This document shows, piece after piece, positions 1 through 8,707 of a stretch of 64,000 bases of DNA. Source of the stretch: Methylobacterium longum (GTDB lineage Bacteria > Pseudomonadota > Alphaproteobacteria > Rhizobiales > Beijerinckiaceae); NCBI RefSeq assembly GCF_022179385.1, contig NZ_BPQS01000001.1, positions 186,001 to 250,000 of the forward strand, given 5' to 3'. Every line of letters starts with the position of its first letter. Positions within the stretch are counted from its first letter, which is position 1. Below the pieces are notes generated by a model. It ran no database searches. It was not told the origin of the DNA and saw nothing but the letters and a program-made list of their open reading frames with translations. A program made the position numbers and the translations under genes.

Positions 1-1
1 A

Positions 2-139
2 GTGGCAGTTCCGCCACTCCAGCCGATCTGGCCGAAGTCATCCGTTACATTAATACTGGGCGTTGCACTAGGATTGATGGTTGGTCTGGCAACAGCAATA
101 GCGGTGGACTGGCTTAAAGAGGAAGGGCGGTCAGCGTGA
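2..139 (+). CDS. C-terminal end of a Wzz/GumC-like polysaccharide chain-length protein (partial)
   Basis: The reading frame is open from the window edge and ends at TGA 137-139. The 45 visible residues have a Pro-rich stretch (PPLQPIWPKS), then one hydrophobic segment of about 20 residues, then a short charged cytoplasmic tail (DWLKEEGRSA). This is the usual ending of inner-membrane polysaccharide co-polymerases (Wzz, GumC, ExoP), which set chain length during Wzy-dependent export. A polymerase-like gene follows 136 bp downstream, which supports the reading. Most of the protein, including any kinase domain, lies outside the window, so the exact subfamily cannot be told. Confidence 0.7.
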   Translation: MAVPPLQPIWPKSSVTLILGVALGLMVGLATAIAVDWLKEEGRSA

Positions 140-275
140 TATAAATTCAGATTTTGAATATCATTTGCAGGGATGACAATAATGGTAAATATTCACTTGT
201 GCGATTTCAGGAATTTTTGGTTATAGAATTGTGTACTGTGACTGCTTCGTAAATTATCGAGGTTGGGTGACGGTG

Positions 276-1514
276 ATGGAAAGTATACCGGTGACAATGT
301 CAGTCAAAAATTGCAGCTTATCAGACGCAAGTCGTTCCAACACAGTTATAACCTATATCAAAGTCATCTTAATATCTTCGATTTTTTTCCAAAAGTTTTC
401 ATTCCCGGGGACGTCAGGTGTCATACCTCTAGTTCTGCCGATACTATTGTTAGCCACACTTGCCGGATTATGGCGCGGGGATTTGCTTATCAGCCGAACC
501 AGCGTTTTTCTGTTTTCCATATTCGGTGGGATAGGGTGTTTCAGCAGCATATTTTGTAAAGAAAATACGATTTCATCTCTTGCATATGTAGTTGCCTGTC
601 AATCGGTGTTAGTCACAAGTGTTAGGCAAGATTTCAAGATATCTGATGTTTTTGATTTTTATTGCAACAGCATGTTCCTTGTTTCAGTTTTAGCCGTAAT
701 TCAATACTTTTCCCAGTTTGTTATAAATCGTGAATACTCATTTTTTCTGGACTATAACTTGCCTCAGGAAATTTATCTAAAAGGTTTTAACAACTTAAAT
801 CCTCTCGATTGGGATAGTCCAATAATAAAAAGCAATGGTGTGTTCTTTCCAGAACCATCTATATTCAATCAGTTTTTGTCTTTGGCTGTTTTTTTTGAAA
901 TCATAAAGCGACAACGGCCGTTATATCTATTGTGCTATCTCATGGGATTACTGGTTAGTTATTCTGGCACGGGCGTGGTGATGTTATTCATTGTCCTGCC
1001 TATTTATTTGATTTTCAGAGCTTCATTCAAAAGTTTCATTTATTGCACTGCTCTGCTGGTCTTTGTTACTATTTTTTTGCAGTTTATTGACTCGGAGTTT
1101 CTCACGAAACGTGTGACCGAAGTATTTCTGCCTAATACCAGTGCGCACGCACGTTTCATCGCCATTTTTTGGGTGATAGAACGTCAGCTCGATTTTGGAG
1201 TCTTTCCCACATTTTTTGGGGTTGGCCCTGGGCAAATTATACCACAAGACGTCTTTGCGCCTTTCCAAATCACAGATCCCACATGGGGCAAAATCTTCTT
1301 CGAGTACGGCGCGCTTGGATTTATCATATATATATTCTACTTCTTAAGTTTTTGCAGAAACACTCCGTTCTTTATCTGTTTAAGCTTAGGTGTAGTTTAT
1401 TTTTTCATGGGAGGTTACATAGCATATGCTCCTATTATCTCACTGCTTGTAGTTTTTCTAGCGTGGACACCAAAACAATCAGACAATTTTAACGCGTCAA
1501 ACGGGACAGACTGA
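276..1514 (+). CDS. Wzy-type O-antigen/exopolysaccharide polymerase-like membrane protein
   Basis: About 412 residues, almost entirely hydrophobic, with ten or more predicted membrane segments and one larger polar loop around the motif FFPEPSIFNQF. A 'PEPS' loop of this kind is typical of O-antigen ligase/polymerase (Wzy_C, EpsG/ExoQ-like) proteins that join lipid-linked repeat units in the periplasm. The frame is open from 231, but I prefer ATG 276 because it has a GAGG about 13 bp upstream and starts a sensible N-terminus. The coding sequence is AT-rich compared with the chromosome further right. It follows a Wzz-like gene, so both probably belong to one polysaccharide locus. Wzy proteins diverge strongly, so the polymer cannot be named. 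Confidence 0.7.
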   Translation: MESIPVTMSVKNCSLSDASRSNTVITYIKVILISSIFFQKFSFPGTSGVIPLVLPILLLATLAGLWRGDLLISRTSVFLFSIFGGIGCFSSIFCKENTISSLAYVVACQSVLVTSVRQDFKISDVFDFYCNSMFLVSVLAVIQYFSQFVINREYSFFLDYNLPQEIYLKGFNNLNPLDWDSPIIKSNGVFFPEPSIFNQFLSLAVFFEIIKRQRPLYLLCYLMGLLVSYSGTGVVMLFIVLPIYLIFRASFKSFIYCTALLVFVTIFLQFIDSEFLTKRVTEVFLPNTSAHARFIAIFWVIERQLDFGVFPTFFGVGPGQIIPQDVFAPFQITDPTWGKIFFEYGALGFIIYIFYFLSFCRNTPFFICLSLGVVYFFMGGYIAYAPIISLLVVFLAWTPKQSDNFNASNGTD

Positions 1515-1730
1515 TTTGGTTAAATGTAATGGGTTTGGAAGCGCGGCTGGCGAAAGCATCGTAAATGTCGGCGCATCGCTCTTAGCGGACAGGCACGCGG
1601 CGGAAGCCGTCGAACCGACCGTGTGATCCACCACCCGTTGGTACTGGCTCAGTGGTGTGCACCCTGTCTGACCAGCTAGGCAGCGGGTCGGGTTTAGGCA
1701 CCGCGGCTGAGGTACTCTCGGGGCCAGAGC

Positions 1731-2082
1731 ATGGGCAGGCCGCAGCCGGGTCGAGAACGGTGGTGCGAACCCGTCGCCCCCGGACGACGCCGGCTAAGCC
1801 CAGCGTCTGCATCAGCCGGGCCACCATGCAGCGCGCGACCACGATCCCCTCGCGGGCGAGTTGCCGCCAGACCTTGCGCACGCCGTAGACCTGGAAGCTT
1901 GCCTCGTAGACGCGCCGGATCTCAGACATTAGCATCGCATCGCGCTTGGCCCGAGCCGGCAGCCTGCCGGGATCGGCCCGCCGCGCCGCATAGGCATGGT
2001 ACGTCGATGGGGCGATCGGCAGGGCCCTGCAGATCGGCTCGACCCCGTAGGTCTGACGATTCTCGTCGATTAAAGCGATCAT
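1731..2082 (-). pseudogene. IS3 orfB (integrase subunit), 3'-truncated
   Basis: The N-terminal HTH_21 region is present (residues 1-117; DENRQTYGVEPICRALPIAP and YGVRKVWRQLAREGIVVAR). Homology ends at about position 1731, just after the AACP that precedes the catalytic core. The open frame continues to 1582 with sequence unrelated to a transposase. No D-D-E residues are present, so the product could not transpose the element. Confidence 0.8.
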
Positions 2083-2405
2083 GACTTGAACCGGCGGTCG
2101 AGCTCCGCCTGGGCAAAATACGTGGGCGCCTTTCTCAGGATCTCGTTGGCTTGCCAGAGTTCGCGCACCTCCCGCTCCAGGGCCTTGATCCGCTCACGCT
2201 CGTCCGTGGTCGGCCCGGCTCGAACGCTTTTGTCGCGCTCGGCCTGTCGGACCCAGTTGCGCAGCGTCTCGCCCGAGCAACCGATCTTGGCCGCGATCAA
2301 GCGGATCGCGCCGTACTGAGAGTCGTGCTCGCCCTAGTGCTCCAGCACCATCCGCACCGCACGCTCGCGGACTTCAGAGGAAAACGGTGGGATTCGCTTC
2401 GTCAT
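2079..2405 (-). pseudogene. IS3 orfA (helix-turn-helix transposase subunit), broken by an amber stop
   Basis: Translation from ATG 2405 reads MTKRIPPFSSEVRERAVRMV and then meets TAG at 2336-2334. After this stop the frame continues unchanged through an IS3 OrfA helix-turn-helix (KIGCSGETLRNWVRQAE) and a leucine-zipper-like coiled coil (ERIKALEREVRELWQANEIL) to its stop at 2079. Apart from the amber codon the protein has normal length, about 108 residues. It overlaps orfB by 4 bp (ATGA). The single stop shows that the element is no longer functional unless the stop is suppressed. Confidence 0.85.
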
Positions 2406-2455
2406 GGCTCCATCCTCGAAAGATTTGGAGTCTCCGGGAAACTCGGTGCGGTTCA

Positions 2456-2983
2456 GTCCGTGAGGAAGGCCACCGCCGAGGCGGTGGTCTCGTCATCCTT
2501 GACGGCGAGATGCACGTAGCGGGAGGCCCGGTCGATGGCGACGTACAGGTAGCGTTTGCGCGAGACGCGGTCGCGATCTTGCAACTTGCGCAGGTGCTTC
2601 ACGTCGACGTGGATGAAGCCGACCTCGTAATCCTTGAAGCTGCCATGCGGCTTGCGGGCCTTCTCGGCCGGCGGCAGCCGGTTGAGGCCCTCGGCCTTGA
2701 GGATGCGGTAGACCGCGTCGCGGTTCAGGCATGGCAGGAAGTGGCTGACCACGAAGGTCAGCACGTCGAGAGGAAAGCCGGTAGAGGGGCGGAGCGCGCC
2801 ACGCAAGCTTGTGGGAGCGCGCCGAGCGGTCCTGGCACGCATCGGGACCGCGTTTGCACCACTTGCGGATGGTCTCGGCCGAGACGCCAGAGCGCTTGGC
2901 CAGCACGCCGGAGCTTTCGTGCGAGCGGGCGATCTTGTACGCACGGCCGGGGTCGTGCGGGCCTGGGGATCGATGGCGAGCAT
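2456..2983 (-). pseudogene. IS481-family transposase fragment
   Basis: Translation from ATG 2983 (MLAIDPQARTTP) gives the N-terminal helix-turn-helix in one frame (LAKRSGVSAETIRKWCKRG) and the start of the rve catalytic domain in another (FKDYEVGFIHVDVKHLRKL, then RYLYVAIDRASRYVHLAVKD). At least two frameshifts lie between them, near 2780-2940. The first catalytic Asp region is present; the rest is lost at 2456, where the IS3 remnant begins. The gene cannot give a working product. Confidence 0.8.
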
Positions 2984-3090
2984 CAGCGCTCCCGCCTGGC
3001 AGACTGGCGGCGCTGTCAACGGGCGCCCAAGTCTCCGCAATTATGGGCTTTCAAAATTCCCTACCCGGCGGGTTCGATGGTGATCGGTGA

Positions 3091-3958
3091 TCAGCCGGCG
3101 ATATGATCAAGGGTCGCCTTCTTGGGTGGCCGGCCGCGGCGTCGTGGAACCGGCGGCGGGGTGATCAGCGCCTTAGAACGGACGTGCTCGGGGATGAGAT
3201 CGCCGTGCTGGCGCAGTCGGTAGCTTGCCCCTTCGATCTGGATGACGACGACGTGATGCAGCAGGCGGTCGAGCAGGGCCGTGGCCACGACGGGATCACC
3301 GAACACCTCACCCCATTCGGCAAAGCCGCGGTTCGAGGTCAGGATCATCGCTCCCTTCTCATAGCGCGCGTTGACGAGCTGGAAGAACAGGTTGCCCCCG
3401 CCCGGGACGACGGGCAGGTAGCCGATCTCGTCGACGACCAGGAGCGAGGCCCGGCTGAGGTAGCGGATCCGCTCGCACAACGCGCCGTCGCGCTCGGCTT
3501 TGGCCAGCGAGGCGATCAGCTCGGCCAGCGTCGAGAACACCACGCTGCGCCCGGCCTTCACAGCCTCGACGGCAAGTGCCGTGGCCAAATGGCTCTTGCC
3601 GGTGCCGGGCGGCCCGAGGAGATGGACGACCTCGGCCCGGTCGATGAAGGTCAGCTCCGCCAGCGCCATGATCCGCTCCGCCGAGGGAGGGCTGGAAGGT
3701 GAAGTCGAAGCCGGCGAGCGTCTTGATCGTGGTCAGGCGTGCGACCAGCAGGGCGGTCTTCACCCGGCGGTTCTCGCGCAGCGTCAGTTCCTCCATCAGG
3801 ATCTCGTCGAGGGCGGTGATCCCATCGATCTCGCCCTGCTCGATGCGCCGGACCGTGGCGTCGAGGACTTCAAGGGCTTGCGGCATGCGCAAGCCGACCA
3901 GGCTGTGCTTGATCCTGTCGAGAGTCGTCGCGGCATGGGCGGGAGTGGTGCGGGTCAT
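3091..3958 (-). pseudogene. istB: IS21 istB helper ATPase, frameshifted
   Basis: Translation from ATG 3958 (MTRTTPAHAATTLDRIKHSL) runs in frame to FDFTFQPSL and then loses frame around 3678-3690. In the next frame the AAA+ part continues from MALAELTFIDRAEVVHLLG. It includes Walker A GPPGTGKSHLA, Walker B LLVVDEIGYLP and the Arg-rich tail. The two parts add up to a normal IstB of about 280 residues. The start overlaps the istA stop by 4 bp (ATGA). A single-base change would restore the frame, so this is either recent decay or a sequencing error. Confidence 0.85.
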
Positions 3959-5219
3959 GACCGGACCCCGATCCCAGCAGCGAGCCGCTCGCCGACGGCT
4001 TGGTAGACGGCCAGGGAGCGCTGCGCGACGTGATCGCCACGGCGGCCGATCGTCAGGCTGTCGGGATGGCCGTGCCGCATGGCCCGGGCGGCCGCACTTT
4101 GCCGATGGCCGGGATCGACGCGGTACTGTCGTCGGCCGTCCAGGATCGGGTGGCTCGCCACGAGCCGGCCGCCGTCGAGGATACGGATCGTGTCGGGCAA
4201 CTGGTGCACCTCGACGACCCGCCGCGTCCGATCCGGCACGCTGTAGTAGTTGCCGCCGATCGAGACGAGGCCGTCGTTGCTGACGCGCCGTTCGAGCTTG
4301 AGCAGGACGTCGAAGGGCACGGCGGGCAGCGGCTGCAGCTCGGGCTTCTCGGCGGCGAAGGCCTCTGAGACGACCCGCTGCGTGGTGCCGTGCAGGCGGA
4401 CGTTGGCGATGGTGTCGAGCCAAGTCCGGAGTTGGAGGTTCAGGTCGTCGAGATCGCGGAAGGAGCGGGCAACGAAGAAGTCCTGGCGGATGTAGGAGAA
4501 CGGCCGTTCGACCTTGCCCTTCGTCTTGGCCCGGTAGGGTCGGCAGGCACGCGGCAGGAAGCCGTAATGTTTGGCCAGCGCCAGCAGGGATCGATTGTAG
4601 ACGATGTGGCCGTCCGCCTCCTCGCCGGTGACCGCGGTCTTCATGCGATCGTAGAGGGTCTCGATCGGCTCCCGGCGATCGCGGCAAACGCCTGCATGTG
4701 ACAGCGCATCAGGGTCTGCAGGTCCTGATGCAGGACGAAGCGCGCCTCGATGTGCCGGGAATGGCCGAGCACGAGCGAGAACAGCCAGACGATGCAGCTC
4801 GCGCCCGGTGCGTCCGTGAAGGTGACCACGAAGCGAGCGAAGTCGACCTGCGCCTGCTGGCCGGCGGGGGTCTCGAAGCGAACCTCGTAGGGCTTGGCCT
4901 CGGGCGGACGGGTCGCGGCGACGAACCGCTTCACGGCGGTGTAGGCCCCAGTATAGCCGCGCTCCCGCAGCTCGCGGGTCAGGCGCACGGCGCTGAGATC
5001 GGGGAAGGCCGTGACGCGCTCGCGCAGGTAGACGAGGTAGGGGGCGAGCTTGCTCGGGCGTCCGGCTTGGCGGGGACCGTAGGCCGGTGGTTCGAGGCCG
5101 CGCTCGATGTACTTCCGGACCGTCTTCGGATCACGCCCTGTCCGGCGGGCGATGGCGGTGACCGACAGCCCCTGTCGGTGCAGGTCGAGGATCATGAGGA
5201 GTTCTCCCAGCAGGACCAT
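3955..5219 (-). pseudogene. istA: IS21 istA transposase, frameshifted
   Basis: Translation from ATG 5219 (MVLLGELLMILDLHRQGLS) gives the helix-turn-helix (AIARRTGRDPKTVRKYIERG) and the start of the rve domain (AGQQAQVDFARFVV). The frame is lost near 4675-4685, where PIETLYDRMKTAVTGE continues in another frame. The second part includes AKTKGKVERPFSYIRQDFF, the region with the catalytic Glu, and runs to the stop at 3955. Total length would be about 420 residues, normal for a short IstA. The first Asp of the DDE triad is in QVDFAR. Confidence 0.85.
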
Positions 5220-5275
5220 CCTCGTCGCTCCCGACCGATACGCATCGGCCGGCATGGTGGCGCAGGATGGATAAG

Positions 5276-5309
5276 CCTGAGAGCGCGGGGTGCCCTCCGC
5301 GCACTCAGG
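5276..5309. repeat. 13-bp inverted repeat near the IS21 right end
   Basis: CCTGAGAGCGCGG at 5276-5288 faces CCGCGCACTCAGG at 5297-5309 with an 8-base loop; 12 of 13 pairs match. It lies between the istA start and the IS21 terminal repeat. It has no T-run, so it is more likely a transposase binding or structural element, or a block to read-in transcription, than a standard terminator. Confidence 0.5.
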
Positions 5310-5453
5310 CCAGGGCACCGACGAGGGAATTTTCGATGCCCACAATCAGGGAGTATTCAACGCCCGCTGACACGGCGCACACCGTCGAACCGTAACGCCT
5401 AAGCTTTGATCGCTCATCGCGCCACATTCCGACGACGTTCCGCAGCCAGACAG

Positions 5454-7442
5454 CTACGCCGCCAGCAGCGCCGTCCATGCTCCCGCCGCATCGACCTGCT
5501 TGGCGCACACCAGAGTTCCGTCGGCCGAGCGGCGCACGTCGATTAAATGCGGCACGCCCGAAACCAAGGGCACCGCCAAGCCGAGATCGAAGCCGTGGCG
5601 ACCGTTCCCCACCCCAGCCGCCGCGATGTCGGCGCGGTACTCGGAGGCCACAGCCAGAGCCACGATCGTGCCGTCCACGAGGATATCCAGGCAAACCGGG
5701 GCGTCCGGCTGGTTGGCGTCCAGAGCCCAGCCGGCCACGTGCAACAGGCCATCGCCTCCAACCACGCATCGGTCAAGCCAGGCACGCACGGGACCTAACT
5801 CTGCGGTGTCACCTGATGAGACGGCGCGACGGGCCAAGCGCCCACGCAGCGCGGCGAGTTCGGAGCCAAGTTCGGTTCGAGGAGCGTAGGACATGGGCGC
5901 TGCGCCGGCGTCGAGAGCGTGGACACCGTCGAAGCCTGCACGCAAGCCAGGGGCGGGCAGGAAGCTCTCCGCTGGTGTGTTCTCGGCCAGCAGGAGATCG
6001 TGGCCGTCCAACTCGACATGCCAATAGGTGAGGTCCTGAACCACCTCGCCGCGCGTGATCGAAGTGCCGTTGACGAGGTGGCCAGCGGCGATGAACAGGC
6101 CGTCGACCATCAGAGCATGATCTGGGGATACAAGCAGGTCGCGGGTGGGGATGCCATCGCTGAGCGCTCTAGCTTTAATGCGCACTGGGCGGTCGTGCTT
6201 TGGAGCCGTCAAACCGACGTAGCTGCGGTTGCCGATCCACCGGATGGGACGCGGTTTGCCGGCGGCGGTGATGACGAGGTCGCCCACGCATAGGCGTTCG
6301 ACTGGCACGTCTTGGATGGTGAGCGCGCGAAGAACGCGGATGCGCGTTCCTGAGACGTAGCAGCGGGCTGGGCCGGCCGTTTGAGCTGCGTTCGGATTAA
6401 TCGAGGCAGGTGACGGCGTCGGCTTATCGGAGCCGGAAGCAGCACCAGGGTCAGTGGATGCACTGCCGCCATTCACCGGAGTGCCGCCGCCATGGTTGCC
6501 CGGATCCGGCGTCGGCTTATCGGAGCCGGAAGCAGCACCAGGGTCAGTGGATGCACTGCCGCCATTCACCGGAGTGCCGCCGCCATGGTTGCCCGGATCC
6601 GGTGGTGGTGACAGATTAGCGATCGCGGCTTTGAATGCGGCGCCTGCCTTGGGATATTGTCCATTATGCAATTCACCGGGGTAAGCTCCGTTTGATTCCC
6701 AGTAATTTTCGTAAATCATATCATGATCGGTCATCCATTTGAACATAGACTGAACATATGGACCGTCGTTATTACTGGAAACCCCCCATTCAGAGATTGC
6801 TGTCGGCTTATCGTGCGCTTGTGCAAAATTTGATTGCCAATTCAAGCCATAATCTGTGGATACTTTGTGGTTGAAGGCAGAAATAGGATCGGATGAGTCC
6901 CATTGATGGTTGTAATATATATCAGATCCGATCACATCGACATAATTGTCACCCGGATATGCTTTAGACGGATCCATGTTTCCGCCATCTATATTCATAT
7001 CCCAAACAAATTTGAATTTACTAGAAACAGATTGAAAGGTTTGGGCCGCATTTTGGTATGTCGTGATGAAGGCGGCCTCGTGTCCTGCGGCGGCCCAGGG
7101 TTGCCAGTCCCCGTTGAACTCCCATCCGAGACGGACGTAGATTGGTTGATTGGTGTCGCTTGCCGCCGCCATAGATTGCGCGGCATTGAGATAATGATCG
7201 TTGTATGATCCGCTCGCGGTCTGCTCTAAACTCGTACCTGTTACGGTCAAGGGAACGGAGTAGATCGGGTCGGATGAGGAGCCTTTCCACATATCAACTG
7301 AGTATGAGATCGAACTATCAAATGCTTGCCAACTATTTTGATTCAGAAACACGAGAACATTGTCTGCAGACTTGCCGGCCCAGGTATTATAAGATGCTAC
7401 ATTATTGGGGTCATTGCCACCATAAATACCGGTTTGTAGCAT
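5454..7442 (-). CDS. GH26-like glycoside hydrolase fused to a Hint domain
   Basis: The protein has 662 residues. Residues 1-280 form a GH26-like (beta-mannanase/endoglycanase) barrel. IYVRLGWEFNGDW carries the probable acid/base E108 and TAISEWGVS the probable nucleophile E218. Residues 281-342 are two identical 31-residue Pro/Gly/Ser repeats. Residues 361-505 resemble the Hint_2 family (CYVSGTRIRVL, then LLVSPDHALMVDG). Residues 545-662 form an unassigned domain with AGWALDANQPDAP. The N-terminus is not a signal peptide, so export would need another route, such as type I secretion. Context suggests processing of the locally made polysaccharide. The substrate is unknown. The ATG at 7442 has GAGAG about 10 bp upstream. 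The stop codon touches the IS481 end, so the C-terminus may have been altered. Confidence 0.75.
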   Translation of the reverse strand: MLQTGIYGGNDPNNVASYNTWAGKSADNVLVFLNQNSWQAFDSSISYSVDMWKGSSSDPIYSVPLTVTGTSLEQTASGSYNDHYLNAAQSMAAASDTNQPIYVRLGWEFNGDWQPWAAAGHEAAFITTYQNAAQTFQSVSSKFKFVWDMNIDGGNMDPSKAYPGDNYVDVIGSDIYYNHQWDSSDPISAFNHKVSTDYGLNWQSNFAQAHDKPTAISEWGVSSNNDGPYVQSMFKWMTDHDMIYENYWESNGAYPGELHNGQYPKAGAAFKAAIANLSPPPDPGNHGGGTPVNGGSASTDPGAASGSDKPTPDPGNHGGGTPVNGGSASTDPGAASGSDKPTPSPASINPNAAQTAGPARCYVSGTRIRVLRALTIQDVPVERLCVGDLVITAAGKPRPIRWIGNRSYVGLTAPKHDRPVRIKARALSDGIPTRDLLVSPDHALMVDGLFIAAGHLVNGTSITRGEVVQDLTYWHVELDGHDLLLAENTPAESFLPAPGLRAGFDGVHALDAGAAPMSYAPRTELGSELAALRGRLARRAVSSGDTAELGPVRAWLDRCVVGGDGLLHVAGWALDANQPDAPVCLDILVDGTIVALAVASEYRADIAAAGVGNGRHGFDLGLAVPLVSGVPHLIDVRRSADGTLVCAKQVDAAGAWTALLAA
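6415..6600 (-). repeat. Two perfect 93-bp tandem repeats inside the GH26-like/Hint gene
   Basis: Copies at 6415-6507 and 6508-6600 appear identical base for base. Each encodes 31 residues beginning DPGNHGGGTPVNGG, a flexible linker between the hydrolase and Hint domains. Perfect identity implies recent duplication or gene conversion. Copy number probably varies between strains. Confidence 0.9.
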
Positions 7443-7663
7443 GATAATCGCTCTCGATCATAGTCATTATTTCGCACGGCCGAGCCGCGAGTTTGGCTAA
7501 AATAGTTTACGAAAATGGTTAACGAAAAATTGATCCCCGGGGCCATAGTTGCCTCGGTTGCTGCTTCCGGATGGTCAACTGCTGGATGGCCCCTGCCGTT
7601 GCTAGACGCGCCGAGCAGGTGCACTGCCTCGAGCAGATCAATAAAATTCATTTCGGCCAGTGC

Positions 7664-8691
7664 TAGAGCACCATCCGAACGTGATCAAACGGCTGGCGGC
7701 GTGAAGGGTTAATCGGCGAAGGAGAGCGTCGATGTCTTCAGCCCTGTCCGTCGATCTGCGTCAGCGCGTGGTCCATGCCGTCGCGGCCGACGCCTCCCGA
7801 CACAAAGCTGCCGAACGCTTTGGGGTCAGCCTGGCGAGCGCCAGTCGGTGGTGTGAGCGCTTCGCCCGAGAGGGCAACCTCGCGCCCAAGTCGATGGGCG
7901 GCGATCAGCGCTCGCACCAGATCGAGGTGCAGGCCGACCTGATCGTCTTCCTCTACGAGGCGCAGCCCGGCATCTACCTTCACGAACTCCGTGCGGCTCT
8001 CGCCGAGCACGGCATCTGCGTGGCCCAGAGCAGCCTCTCGCGCTTGTTCAAGCGTTAAGTCATCTCGCGAAAAAAAGTACGGGTCAGGCGGCCGAGCAGG
8101 ACCGGGAGGACGTGGAGCTGCGCGCGAGGCGTGGTTCGAGGGCCAACGCGACCTCGATCCGGATCGCCTCGTGTTCATCGACGAGACCGCATCCAACACC
8201 GTCATGGCCCGGCGCTACAAACGTGCTCCAAGGGGCGAACGCTGCCGGACGAGCGTGTCGCAAGGCCGCTGGGAAACCACCACCGTCACGGTGGGTCTGC
8301 GCACCAGCGGCATCACCGCACCCTGGCTGCTGGACGGTGCCATGAACGGGCAGACCTTCCGCAGCTACGTGGCCGACGTGCTCGCTCCAACGTTCCAGCC
8401 CGCCGACACGGTCGTCATGGATAACCTGCCAGCCCACAAGGTCAGCGGCATCCGCGAGCGGATCGAGGCGGTGGGAGCTCGGCTGCTCTACCTCTTCGCC
8501 GAATCGCCAGACTTCAACCCGATCGAGATAGTCTTCTCCAAGCATAAGCCGCTGCTGCGGAGGCCGCTGAGCGCATCGTCCAGGGATTATGGACAGCCAT
8601 CGGCCAGTTAATCGACACCATCACGCCCAACGGATGTGCCAACCTTTTCGCAGCCGCAAGATATGAGCCGGATTAAATTGAAAACGCTCTA
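7664..8691 (+). mobile_element. IS630-family element (degenerate)
   Basis: The element is bounded by TA at 7664-7665 and TA at 8690-8691, the target duplication of the IS630/Tc1 group. Both ends begin GAGC (GAGCACCATCC on the left, GAGCGTTTTC read inward on the right), but the inverted repeats otherwise match poorly. It contains one transposase gene broken in several places. It sits upstream of the GH26-like/Hint gene and may have separated that gene from its original promoter. The 220 bp between them (7443-7663) show no convincing gene. Confidence 0.75.
7732..8676 (+). pseudogene. IS630-family transposase, nonsense and frameshift mutations
   Basis: The first part starts at ATG 7732 (MSSALSVDLRQRVVHAVAAD) and gives the helix-turn-helix region up to LSRLFKR. 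It stops at TAA 8056-8058. After an A7 run at 8070-8076, the DDE domain continues in another frame: RLVFIDETASNTVMARR, then VVMDNLPAHK, then ESPDFNPIEIVFSK. A further frameshift near 8560 leads to GLWTAIGQLIDTITP and a natural stop at 8674-8676. The three catalytic regions remain readable, but no single frame spans them. IS630 relatives sometimes use frameshifting at A-runs, but the TAA before the run and the later frameshift argue for decay. Confidence 0.8.
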
Positions 8692-8707
8692 ACTACACCA
8701 ACGCCAG

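Larger units (their letters stand above)
1731..2455 (-). mobile_element. IS3-family element remnant
   Basis: The intact outer end is at 2427-2455. Read on the minus strand it starts TGAACCGCACCGAGTTTCCC, the terminal inverted repeat style of many IS3 elements. It carries orfA and a truncated orfB in overlapping ATGA arrangement. Recognisable orfB homology stops near 1731, before the catalytic DDE core, and the opposite terminal repeat is missing. The outer end abuts the interrupted IS481 transposase at 2456, so this IS3 jumped into the IS481 copy. The stretch 1515-1730 between the polymerase gene and this remnant contains only unrecognised scrambled sequence. Confidence 0.85.
3014..5372 (-). 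mobile_element. IS21-family element with intact ends and 6-bp target duplication
   Basis: The ends are TGTCAACGGGCG at 3014-3025 and its near-perfect inverted match at 5361-5372 (TGTCAGCGGGCG on the minus strand). Further inside there is a second inverted pair, 3033-3062 against 5324-5353, matching at 23 of 30 bases. The target duplication CGGCGC flanks it (3008-3013 and 5373-5378). The same site without the insertion occurs at 8874-8879 in the second IS481 copy. The element carries istA and istB on the minus strand, both frameshifted, so it is probably immobile on its own. Confidence 0.9.
2456..5452 (-). mobile_element. IS481-like element remnant, split by IS21 and cut by IS3
   Basis: The transposase part is at 2456-2983 and the upstream end at 5373-5452. 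The IS21 element sits between them. Joining 2984-3013 to 5379-5452 restores a continuous sequence that matches the uninterrupted second copy at 8708-8953. The outer end at 5452 reads on the minus strand TGTCTGGCTGCGGAACGTCG, and the second copy ends with the similar TGTTTGATTGCGG. The end lies 1 bp from the stop codon of the GH26-like/Hint gene. The left half was lost when the IS3 element inserted at 2456. Confidence 0.75.

Noticed and set aside
7397-7651. 84-codon minus-strand frame upstream of the GH26-like/Hint gene
   Set aside because: MNFIDLLEAVHLLG looks protein-like, but the frame overlaps the hydrolase start, is cut near the IS630 end and has no relative I know. It may be the remnant of a broken gene.
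8055-8080. Programmed frameshift site in the IS630 transposase (A7 run)
   Set aside because: IS630 relatives can frameshift at A-runs, but a TAA precedes the run and another frameshift lies near 8560, so decay explains it better.
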